From positions 547,158-611,157 of the forward strand of contig NZ_SJRX01000002.1 in the NCBI RefSeq assembly GCF_004352845.1: DNA of 64,000 nt. Direction: 5' to 3'. This DNA comes from Luteimonas terricola. GTDB lineage: Bacteria; Pseudomonadota; Gammaproteobacteria; Xanthomonadales; Xanthomonadaceae. Below are positions 53,068-61,212 of the stretch, piece after piece (within the stretch, counting starts at the first letter, position 1; each line of letters begins with the position of its first letter). Below the pieces are notes generated by a model, which saw only the letters and a program-made list of their open reading frames with translations, made no database searches and had not been told where the DNA came from. The position numbers and the translations under genes were made by a program.

Positions 53068-53430
53068 ATGAGCAATCGCCAGAATCCCAACGATCCGGAC
53101 TCGCTGTCGCTGAAGCCCGGCGGCACCGCGTCCGGGAACAAGCCCGATTTCAGCAACGTCAAAAGCAGCGTCCGCAGCACCGAGGCCGAAGCGGCGAAGC
53201 CCGATTTCAGCAACGTGCAGTCCTCGGTCCGCTCGACCGAGGCGACCGTGGGCGAGACCGGGTACACCGTGCAGGAGGGCGACACCCTCTCGCACATCGC
53301 CAAGGCGCATTACGGCAAGGCCAGCCAGTGGCGGCGGATCTTCGACGCCAACCGCGACCAGCTGGACGATCCCGACCGGATCAAGCCCGGCCAGGTCCTG
53401 AAGATCCCGGCCGCGCCCTCCGAAAACTGA
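53068..53430 (+). CDS. LysM-domain protein with a 19-residue tandem duplication
   Basis: A 120-residue protein with a very good ribosome site (AGGAGG, 5 bases before ATG). Residues 25-43 and 44-62 are tandem copies of KPDFSNV(K/Q)SSVRSTEA. Residues about 66-114 are a LysM domain (YTVQEGDTLSHIAKAHYG, ending in RIKPGQVLKIP), which binds peptidoglycan. There is no signal peptide, as in YgaU-type LysM proteins. It may act in the cytosol or leave by another route. Confidence 0.85.
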   Translation: MSNRQNPNDPDSLSLKPGGTASGNKPDFSNVKSSVRSTEAEAAKPDFSNVQSSVRSTEATVGETGYTVQEGDTLSHIAKAHYGKASQWRRIFDANRDQLDDPDRIKPGQVLKIPAAPSEN

Positions 53431-53464
53431 CCGCCCCCGCATCCCGACACCACGGAGACACCCC

Positions 53465-53956
53465 ATGACCCGCAACCCGATTCCCGCCGCGCTGGCCGCG
53501 GCACTGCTGGCCACCCTGGCGCTGGCCGGCTGCAAGAAGGACGAACCGGCTCCGCCGCCGCCGGTGGCCACCCCGGCGCCCGCGCCCACGCCGGCCCCCA
53601 CCCCGGCGCCCGCCCCGATGGTGAGCGTGACCTCGGTCGACCTCGGCAACGCCATCGACGGCAACAACCGCGTCGCCGCGCCGGCCACGACCTTCGCCAC
53701 CACCGACACCATCCACGCATCGGTGGCCACCGTGTCCTCGGATCCCTCGACCCCGCAGGCCGGCGAACTGACCGCGCGCTGGACCTACGAGGGCGACCAG
53801 CTGGTGGACGAGACCAGCCGCGATTTCAGCTTCACCGGCACCGGCACCACCGCCTTCGAGATCAGCAAGCCCGACGGCTGGCCGACCGGCAACTACCGCG
53901 TGGAGATCCTCCATGACGGCCAGGTGGTGCAGACCCGGGACTTCGAGGTCCGCTGA
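53465..53956 (+). CDS. Lipoprotein with Ala/Pro linker and Ig-like domain
   Basis: A 163-residue lipoprotein; the signal ends LALAGC with lipidated Cys23. An Ala-Pro linker ([16 protein letters not shown], about 36-51) spaces the globular part from the membrane. Residues about 55-163 look like a single beta-sandwich ([18 protein letters not shown], then [13 protein letters not shown]). The family is not recognised beyond this. It may be co-transcribed with the LysM gene 34 bases upstream and ends at a terminator, so both may concern the cell wall. Confidence 0.7.
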   Translation: MTRNPIPAALAAALLATLALAGCKKDEPAPPPPVATPAPAPTPAPTPAPAPMVSVTSVDLGNAIDGNNRVAAPATTFATTDTIHASVATVSSDPSTPQAGELTARWTYEGDQLVDETSRDFSFTGTGTTAFEISKPDGWPTGNYRVEILHDGQVVQTRDFEVR

Positions 53957-53969
53957 GGCACACGCCTGC

Positions 53970-53999
53970 AGGCGCGGTCCTCAGGGGCCGCGCCTTTTT
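53970..53999 (+). terminator. Intrinsic terminator after the lipoprotein
   Basis: AGGCGCGG (53970-53977) pairs with CCGCGCCT (53988-53995) across a 10-base loop, followed by five T. Confidence 0.8.
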
Positions 54000-54135
54000 G
54001 ATGCCCGCAGGCCGCGGCAGCCCGGAACCACCGCGCCCGCCGCCGCCCCGCGCTTTGCCCGCACCGCCGCGAAGCGCGACAATGGCCGTCCAATTCCGCC
54101 GCGCGCGATCCGCCGCGGCCCCCCTGGAGGAACCG

Positions 54136-55464
<1,329 letters not shown>

Positions 55465-55484
55465 TCGCTACCGCTGTTCAACGG

Positions 55485-55522
55485 CAATGCCCGCGATGCG
55501 AGTCGTGGGCATTGTTTTTTTT
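55485..55522 (+). terminator. Intrinsic terminator of icd
   Basis: CAATGCCC (55485-55492) pairs with GGGCATTG (55507-55514), with CGA/TCG pairing inside the loop, followed by eight T (55515-55522). Confidence 0.88.
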
Positions 55523-55704
55523 GGTCCATCTCCCAACTCCGGGGGAACGGCTTCGACGAGGTGTCTGCTTCCTTCGTTACGCCTGGCCGTGACCTGGAGG
55601 GCCCCGCCGCGGCCGGGAGGGCTTCGCGGCTCATGTCCCCCGGCATCCGCCTGGCGGCGGATGCCTCCTCCTTTACTTCCCCGCGACGCCCTCCCGGCCA
55701 CGAC
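55523..55704. repeat. Dispersed structured repeat, copy 1
   Basis: Nearly identical over about 180 bases to 63817-64000. Inner structure: arms 55611-55629 and 55681-55699 (18 of 19 bases pair) enclose a perfect 10-bp hairpin GGCATCCGCC-TGGC-GGCGGATGCC. Read on the minus strand it carries AAGGAGGAGGC, the hairpin, then GCCGGGGGACATGAGC. It lies between icd and aceK. Confidence 0.85.
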
Positions 55705-55774
55705 GGGGCTCGGCTTCGGCTGCAGATGCGCATGGTCCCGGCTTTGCTCTTGGGCCACCGCGTATTGCTGCGCA

Positions 55775-55871
55775 CCGGGTGCCAAGGCCCTTGAGAGCGA
55801 AGTCAAGGAGGAGGCGATGGCCGCAAGGCCAGCGCCGGGGGACATGAGCACTCAAGGGCCTTGGCACCCGG
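55775..55871. repeat. Long inverted repeat containing a third core copy of the structured repeat
   Basis: Perfect 21-base arms lie at 55775-55795 and 55851-55871 (core GGGTGCCAAGGCCCTTGAG). The 55-base loop holds a plus-strand copy (55799-55849) of the 51-base core AAGGAGGAGGC-hairpin-GCCGGGGGACATGAGC, 41 of 51 bases identical to copy 1 but inverted. Confidence 0.8.
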
Positions 55872-55930
55872 CGCCCGAGAGCATCAATGGCGCGCCATTG
55901 CCTCAGCTGGGAGAAGTTTTTGGGCCTTGA
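55817..55930 (+). CDS. Possible 37-residue small protein encoded by the repeat
   Basis: ATG at 55817 follows AAGGAGGAGGCG, an ideal ribosome site. The frame reads MAARPAPGDMSTQGPW and on to a stop at 55928. The peptide EVKEEA-x-AAR-x-x-PGDMS is shared by the frames of all three repeat copies, but this follows from DNA identity and does not prove translation. No domain or signal. It may be only the by-product of a structured element. Confidence 0.25.
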   Translation: MAARPAPGDMSTQGPWHPAPESINGAPLPQLGEVFGP

Positions 55931-55972
55931 GGTCGTGGTCGCCACGACCCGAACTGCGCCACACTCGGCGGC

Positions 55973-57739
55973 ATGCCGACACTCCTGACCGACCCGCTGG
56001 TCCAGCGCGCGGCAGCCCTGGTGCTGGATGCGTTCGAGGATTACGACGCGCGCTTCGGCGACCTGACGCGGCGGGCGCGGCGCCGGTTCGTGCGGCGGGA
56101 CTGGCGCGGGGCGCAGGCGGATGCGGTGGCGCGCATCGACATGCAGGACGGCTTCCTGGCCGAGGCACTCGGGCGCTTCGAGGCGCTGGTCGGCGAGCGC
56201 ATGCGGTCGCGGGCGTTCTGGGCCGCGGTGCGCGAACGCTATGGCGAGCTGACAAGCGGGCGGGCGGATGCCGCGCTGGCGCGGACGCTGTTCAACTCGA
56301 TGTCGCGGCGCTTCTTCCTCACCGAGGGCGTGGCGCCAGCGCTGGAATTCCACGAGCCCGGCGACGGCGCGCCCGGTGATCCCTCCTGCCCGGGCGAGCT
56401 GCGGCCGCTGCCGGACGGAGCGGATGCCTCCGAGCGCTGGCGGCTGGCGCTGAGGTCGCGCGGCTTTCCGCATCGCGACCTGGAGGCCGACGCGCGCGCG
56501 ATCGCCGACGCGGTGGCTGGCCGGCTCGACGCACATGCCGACGCGCGCGGCCCCGACGTCGACCTGCTCGACACGGTCTTCTACCGCGAGCGCCGTGCCT
56601 ACCTGGTGGGCCGGGTCGACGCCCCCGGCGGTCCGCGGCCCCTGGTGGTGGCGCTGGTGAACGAGCCCGAGGGCGTGCGCGCCGACGCGGTGCTGGTGGA
56701 GCGCGACCGGGTGTCGATGCTGTTCGGGCACGCGCACAGCTGGTTCCATGCCGACCTCGCGCGCGTGGGCGATGCGGTGGCCTTCATGCACGCACTGCTG
56801 CCGCACAAGCCGGTGTCGGAGCTGTACTCGGTGCTCGGCCGCGGCAAGCAGGGCAAGACCGAACGCTTCCGCGAGATCCAGCGCCACTTCGCGGCGCATC
56901 CCGACGAACAGCTGGTGCGCGCCGACGGCGTGCGCGGGATGGTCATGGCGGTGTTCACCCCGCGCGGGCTGCCGGTGGTGTTCAAGGTCATCCGCGACCG
57001 CTTCGCCGAGCCCAAGGACAGCGTGCGCGCCGACATCGAGGGCAAGTATCGCCTGGTGTCGCGCCGCGACCGCGTCGGGCGGCTGGTGGAAGCGCAGGAG
57101 TTCCGCCGCCTGCGCTTCCCGCGCGCGGCGTTCGAGCCGGCGATGCTGCGGGAGCTGCTGGAGGAGTGCGCGGAGACCGTGGTGGACGAAGGCGATGCGG
57201 TGCTCGTGCGCCACTGCTACGCCGAACGCCGGCTGCGCCCGCTGGACCTGCACGCACGCGAGCGGCCGGTGGACGAAGCCCTGCGCGCGGTCATCGACTA
57301 CGGCCAGGCGGTCACCGACCTCGCGCGCAGCGGGATCTTCCCCGGCGACCTGCTGCTGAAGAACTTCGGCGTCTCGCGCCACGGACGCGCGCTGTTCTAC
57401 GACTTCGACGAGCTGTGCCTGCTTGAGGACGTGCGCTTCCGCGACGTCCCCGAGCCGCGCGAGGAAGACGAGACGCGCCCCCTGGAGGACTGGCTCTATG
57501 CCCGCAGGGACGACGTCTTCCCCGCGCTGTTCACCCGCTTCCTCGGCCTGGCGCCGCCGCTGCGCGAGGCGCTGCTGGAGGCGCATCCGGGGATCTTCCG
57601 CGCCGGCTGGTGGCGCGAGGTGCAGGCGCGGCTCCGCGGGGGTGGCCATTTCGACGTCGCGCCGTACCCGGATGCGGCCCGCCTGGCCCGGCCCGGGCTC
57701 AGCGGAACAGCGACAGCGCCGTCGCGCGCAGGGTCGTGA
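55973..57739 (+). CDS. aceK: AceK, isocitrate dehydrogenase kinase/phosphatase
   Basis: A 588-residue protein, normal length for AceK. The regulatory half (about 1-310) starts with AAALVLDAFEDYDARFGDLT. The kinase/phosphatase half has FGRGKQGKTE-like YSVLGRGKQGKTER near 283, Lys338 in VFKVIRDRF (Lys336 in E. coli) and the catalytic loop GDLLLKNFGVSRHGRALFYD followed by FDELC. It switches Icd off by phosphorylation and back on by dephosphorylation, sending carbon to the glyoxylate shunt. In enterobacteria it belongs to aceBAK; here it sits next to its substrate gene. Confidence 0.95.
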   Translation: MPTLLTDPLVQRAAALVLDAFEDYDARFGDLTRRARRRFVRRDWRGAQADAVARIDMQDGFLAEALGRFEALVGERMRSRAFWAAVRERYGELTSGRADAALARTLFNSMSRRFFLTEGVAPALEFHEPGDGAPGDPSCPGELRPLPDGADASERWRLALRSRGFPHRDLEADARAIADAVAGRLDAHADARGPDVDLLDTVFYRERRAYLVGRVDAPGGPRPLVVALVNEPEGVRADAVLVERDRVSMLFGHAHSWFHADLARVGDAVAFMHALLPHKPVSELYSVLGRGKQGKTERFREIQRHFAAHPDEQLVRADGVRGMVMAVFTPRGLPVVFKVIRDRFAEPKDSVRADIEGKYRLVSRRDRVGRLVEAQEFRRLRFPRAAFEPAMLRELLEECAETVVDEGDAVLVRHCYAERRLRPLDLHARERPVDEALRAVIDYGQAVTDLARSGIFPGDLLLKNFGVSRHGRALFYDFDELCLLEDVRFRDVPEPREEDETRPLEDWLYARRDDVFPALFTRFLGLAPPLREALLEAHPGIFRAGWWREVQARLRGGGHFDVAPYPDAARLARPGLSGTATAPSRAGS

Positions 57740-57951
57740 CACCGCGGCCGAAGCGCGTCTCCACCGATCCGGCATCCGCACGACCGCGGAGGGCCAGCGC
57801 CTGCTGGAACGGATCGCGCCGCCCGAGTGGCTGGTGCCGGTGGCGAGCCCGGGCCTGGTGGCGCGCATGCGCGAGCAGGGCGACCCGCCGCTGGCGCGAC
57901 GGTCTGAGCGGTTTGCCGTTAGGCTTGGCGCCTGCCCCGAGGAGCCGCCCC

Positions 57952-58827
57952 ATGAGCCGACGCCTGCTAGCCAAAGCCCTCCTGCCGCTGATGCTCTGCG
58001 CCTGCGCGGCTACGCCCGCGGGCGAGTCCGCAGCCAACGCGGATGCGGCCGCGCAGTCGACCCCGCCCGTCGCGATGTCCATGCGCGCGCCCGACCCGCT
58101 GCTCGACCAGGCCCTGGCCGGCGCCTGGCGCTCGCCGGAGAACGTGGCCCGCGACGTGCATCGCCACCCGCGTGAGACCCTCACCTTCTTCGGCATCGAG
58201 ACCGGCCGGACCGTGGTCGAGATCACGCCGGGCGGCGGCTGGTACGCCGAGATCCTGGCGCCCTGGCTGCGTACCGGCTACGTCGCCGCGATCCCCGACC
58301 CGATGGCCTATCCCGAGGACCGGCGCGACTATCCGGCACGCGCCAAGGCCGGCCTGGACACGCTGTTCGCGTCGAAGCCCGAGCAGTATGGCGATGCCCG
58401 CGTGGTCGCCTACGACCCGGCGGCCCCCGTCTTCGGCCCGGCAGGCTCGGCCGACGCCGTGCTCACCTTCCGCAACGTCCACAACTGGCGCTCGGCAGGC
58501 ATCGCCGGGGCCATGTTCAAGGGCTTCTTCGACGTGCTCAAGCCCGGCGGCGTGCTGGGCGTGGTGGAGCACCGCGCCGCGGGCGACGTGGCCGACGAGG
58601 ACCGGTCCGGCTACGTCGGCCAGGACCAGGTGATCGCGCTGGCCGAGGCCGCGGGCTTCCGCCTCGACGAGGCGAGCGAGATCAACGCCAACCCGCGCGA
58701 CACGCGCGACCATCCCAACGGCGTGTGGACCCTGCCGCCCACCAACCGCCACGACGCCGAGGACCGGCAGCAGTACCAGGCCATCGGCGAAAGCGACCGA
58801 ATGACGCTGCGTTTCATCAAGCCCTGA
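57952..58827 (+). CDS. Exported methyltransferase-like lipoprotein
   Basis: A 291-residue protein with GAGGAG before the ATG. An N-terminal lipoprotein-type signal (LLPLMLCAC, Cys18) and a short linker precede a class I SAM-methyltransferase fold: VVEITPGGGWYAEILAPWL near 87, then AYDPAAP, LTFRNVHNW and a C-terminal NHRH-like stretch. This fits the predicted exported methyltransferase group (COG4798-like). SAM is not thought to be present in the periplasm, so it may bind another ligand. It abuts the pseudouridine synthase gene. The 212 bases upstream hold no clear gene. Confidence 0.78.
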   Translation: MSRRLLAKALLPLMLCACAATPAGESAANADAAAQSTPPVAMSMRAPDPLLDQALAGAWRSPENVARDVHRHPRETLTFFGIETGRTVVEITPGGGWYAEILAPWLRTGYVAAIPDPMAYPEDRRDYPARAKAGLDTLFASKPEQYGDARVVAYDPAAPVFGPAGSADAVLTFRNVHNWRSAGIAGAMFKGFFDVLKPGGVLGVVEHRAAGDVADEDRSGYVGQDQVIALAEAAGFRLDEASEINANPRDTRDHPNGVWTLPPTNRHDAEDRQQYQAIGESDRMTLRFIKP

Positions 58828-59385
58828 GTGCTGGTCGCGTTCAACAAGCCGCACGGCGTGCTCTGTCAATTCACCGACAGAAGCACGCCGCCACGGCCGA
58901 CGCTGGCGGGCTTCGGCCTGCCGGCGGGCGTCTATCCCGCGGGCCGCCTCGACCACGACAGCGAAGGCCTGCTGCTGCTCACCGACGATGGCGCCCTGGT
59001 CCACCGCATCACCGACCCGCGCCACAAGCTGGCCAAGACCTATCTGGTGCAGGTGGAAGGCGATCCGGGCCGCGAACAGCTTGCGCGACTGCGTGACGGG
59101 ATCGAGCTGCGCGACGGCCCGACGCGGCCGGCGCAGGCGCGCCTGCTCGATGCCGCGCCACCGCTGTGGCCGCGCGATCCGCCGGTGCGCGCACGCAAGA
59201 CGGTGCCCGACGCCTGGCTTGAGCTCGTGATCCGCGAAGGCCGCAACCGGCAGGTCAGGCGCATGACCGCGGCGGTCGGCCTGCCGACGCTGCGCCTGGT
59301 GCGGATCGCGATCGGCGGCGTCGCGCTGGACGCGCTTGCGCCTGGACAGTGGCGCGCGCTGCCACACGCAACGCCGTTTTCCTGA
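58828..59385 (+). CDS. RsuA/RluE-family pseudouridine synthase
   Basis: A 185-residue protein whose GTG start directly follows the previous stop. Catalytic Asp42 is in GRLDHDSEGLLLLTDDG. FNKPHGVLCQF at the start, KTYLVQVEG in the middle and EGRNRQVRRMTAAVG near the end are the other family motifs. There is no N-terminal S4 domain, which with the length points to an RluE-type enzyme (pseudouridine 2457 of 23S rRNA in E. coli). Confidence 0.9.
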   Translation: MLVAFNKPHGVLCQFTDRSTPPRPTLAGFGLPAGVYPAGRLDHDSEGLLLLTDDGALVHRITDPRHKLAKTYLVQVEGDPGREQLARLRDGIELRDGPTRPAQARLLDAAPPLWPRDPPVRARKTVPDAWLELVIREGRNRQVRRMTAAVGLPTLRLVRIAIGGVALDALAPGQWRALPHATPFS

Positions 59386-59505
59386 ACGGTTCAGGCGTTG
59401 TCATCGCGACGGCCGCCAGCGCCTGCGCTGCCCGCTTCAGCGCTGCGTCTTTCTGCTAACTTGCCCGTTGCCGCGCAACTCCTCCTCCCGCGCAGCTGCG
59501 GATCA

Positions 59506-60615
59506 ATGCCAATGAAGGCACACAACAACCGGGGCCGCGTTCTCGTCGTCGACGACCAGCCGGCCAATCTGCGCGTGGTCAGCGCGCTGCTCGAGCGCCA
59601 GGGCTACGACGTGTCCATCGCCGAGAACGGCGAGGGCGCGCTCGCGGTCGCCGAGACGCAGGCTCCCGACCTGATGCTGCTCGACATGATGATGCCGGGC
59701 ATGGACGGCTTCGGGGTGATGGAAGAGATCCGCGTGCGCGCGCTGTTGCCGCGGGTGCCCGTGGTCTTCCTCACCGCCGCCCAGGACCGCGCGCTGCTGC
59801 TGCGTGCCTTCGAGGTCGGCGCGGTCGATTACGTGGTGAAGCCCTTCATCCCCGAGGAGCTGCTTGCACGGGTGAACGCGCACATCGGCCTCAAGCTCGC
59901 GCGCGACCGGCTGGAGCACGTGGCCCGGGAGCGCCAGGAGCTGGTGAACCTGGTCGCGCACGACCTCAAGAACCCGCTGAGCAGCGTCGTCTTCGCAAGC
60001 GACATCCTGGTCTCCGGCACGCTCAAGCCCGAGCGTATCCCGCGCTATCTCGAAGTGATCCGCGAGAGCGCCGAGGACGGCCTGGGCTATATCCGACGCT
60101 ACCTGGAAACCCAGGCCACCGCCCGCAAGGCCACGGACAACGCCGAGGCGCGCGTGGCGCTGGCCGCCATCGTGGAGTGGATCGTCGGGCGCTACGGCCT
60201 GCAGTTCGAGGACAGCGGCTGCCGGCTGCGCGTGGGCGAGATCGGGCCGGCCGTGGTGGCCATTGACGAAGTGGTGCTGCGCCAGGTCGCCGGCAACCTC
60301 ATCAGCAATGCCATCAAGTACGCGCCGGGCAGCGACGTCGACCTCGACACCGATCGCGGGGCGCCCGGCTACAGGCGACTGCGGGTGTCCGACCGCGGCC
60401 CGGGCGTGCCCAACGACCGCCAGCGCGAACTGTTCACGCCGTTCACGCGCATCGCCGAGGGCGACCCGGCGCGGGTCGGCGCATCGAGCGGGCTGGGCCT
60501 GTCGCTTGCGCGCCAGATCGTGAGCAACGCGGGCGGGCAGCTCTGGTACGAGGACCGCGAAGGCGGCGGCGCCTGCTTCGTGGTCGAGTTGCCCGAGGTG
60601 CCGGACCTCACCTGA
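59506..60615 (+). CDS. Receiver-histidine kinase hybrid protein
   Basis: A 369-residue soluble protein. The receiver domain (about 8-125) has phospho-acceptor Asp60 in LMLLDMMMPGMDG and the conserved Lys in VKPFIPEEL. A short coiled-coil leads to the dimerisation domain with His152 in LVAHDLKNPLSS. The ATPase domain has NLISNAIKYAPG, DRGPGVP and SSGLGLSLA. With the receiver first and no sensor domain, it probably takes its signal from a partner kinase. An in-frame ATG at 59512 is equally possible. No cognate output regulator is adjacent. Confidence 0.9.
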   Translation: MPMKAHNNRGRVLVVDDQPANLRVVSALLERQGYDVSIAENGEGALAVAETQAPDLMLLDMMMPGMDGFGVMEEIRVRALLPRVPVVFLTAAQDRALLLRAFEVGAVDYVVKPFIPEELLARVNAHIGLKLARDRLEHVARERQELVNLVAHDLKNPLSSVVFASDILVSGTLKPERIPRYLEVIRESAEDGLGYIRRYLETQATARKATDNAEARVALAAIVEWIVGRYGLQFEDSGCRLRVGEIGPAVVAIDEVVLRQVAGNLISNAIKYAPGSDVDLDTDRGAPGYRRLRVSDRGPGVPNDRQRELFTPFTRIAEGDPARVGASSGLGLSLARQIVSNAGGQLWYEDREGGGACFVVELPEVPDLT

Positions 60616-60618
60616 TTC

Positions 60619-60644
60619 GCAGGAGCGGCCATGGCTGCTCCTGC
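60619..60644. repeat. Intergenic REP-like palindrome
   Basis: A 26-base palindrome (GCAGGAGC-G-GCCATGGC-T-GCTCCTGC, one mismatched pair) between two convergent genes. It belongs to the same family as the elements inside bioH and comF and may serve as a two-way terminator. Confidence 0.75.
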
Positions 60645-60653
60645 ATCGGGGGG

Positions 60654-61103
60654 TCAGCCGACGTCGCGAGCCGGGCCGACGCCGAGGTCGCCGGCATGCG
60701 GGTCGACGTCGACGCTGTCGAGCGCATCCCGGATCCGCTGCGAACGGCCTTCGGTCGCGCGGCGCTCGGCGGCCTTGCGGCGGTGGCGGGCGACGGCGTA
60801 CAGCGCGGCGCCAATACCGACCGCGGCCGCGGTAAGCGCCACCGGATGGCGGCGCGCGACCTTGCCGGCCGCACGCGCGCCGGTGCGCGCGGCGCCCAGC
60901 GCGACGCCGGCCTGGAGCCACTTGCCCGCACCATCGGGCACGCCCTGCAGCCACTGCCCCGCGCTCCGCGGCGCGTCGTGCAGCCACTTGCCGGCGCCGT
61001 CGGGCACGGCGTGGCGGAGCCCGTCGCCGACGCGACCGGCGAAGTCCATGGCCTTGTCGGGAAGAGCGTCGCGAACGTCGCGGATGATGGTGCGCTTGCG
61101 CAT
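60654..61103 (-). CDS. Small basic membrane protein of unknown function
   Basis: A 149-residue protein starting at MRKRTIIRDV. The first 60 residues contain a repeated PDGAGKWL(H/Q) unit. One membrane helix is likely (VALTAAAVGIGAALYAVA, about 97-114), flanked by basic residues. The end is acidic (DALDSVDVDPHAGD). No family is recognised. It lies 110 bases after hrpB on the same strand and faces the histidine kinase gene. Confidence 0.6.
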   Translation of the reverse strand: MRKRTIIRDVRDALPDKAMDFAGRVGDGLRHAVPDGAGKWLHDAPRSAGQWLQGVPDGAGKWLQAGVALGAARTGARAAGKVARRHPVALTAAAVGIGAALYAVARHRRKAAERRATEGRSQRIRDALDSVDVDPHAGDLGVGPARDVG

Positions 61104-61212
61104 GCGGGGGTCCTCGGTTGCGTGGGCCGGCGCGGGTGCGCCGAGGTCGGAACGACCAGGTGCGTAGTGTCGGGCGCGACGCGTGGTGCCGGCGTGATCC
61201 GCCCGATCCCGT

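Noticed and set aside
57740..57951. A protein-like stretch (reading TAEGQRLLERIAPPEW and on) between aceK and the methyltransferase-like gene
   Set aside because: No start, no ribosome site and no recognisable family; it could be a gene remnant but the evidence is too thin.
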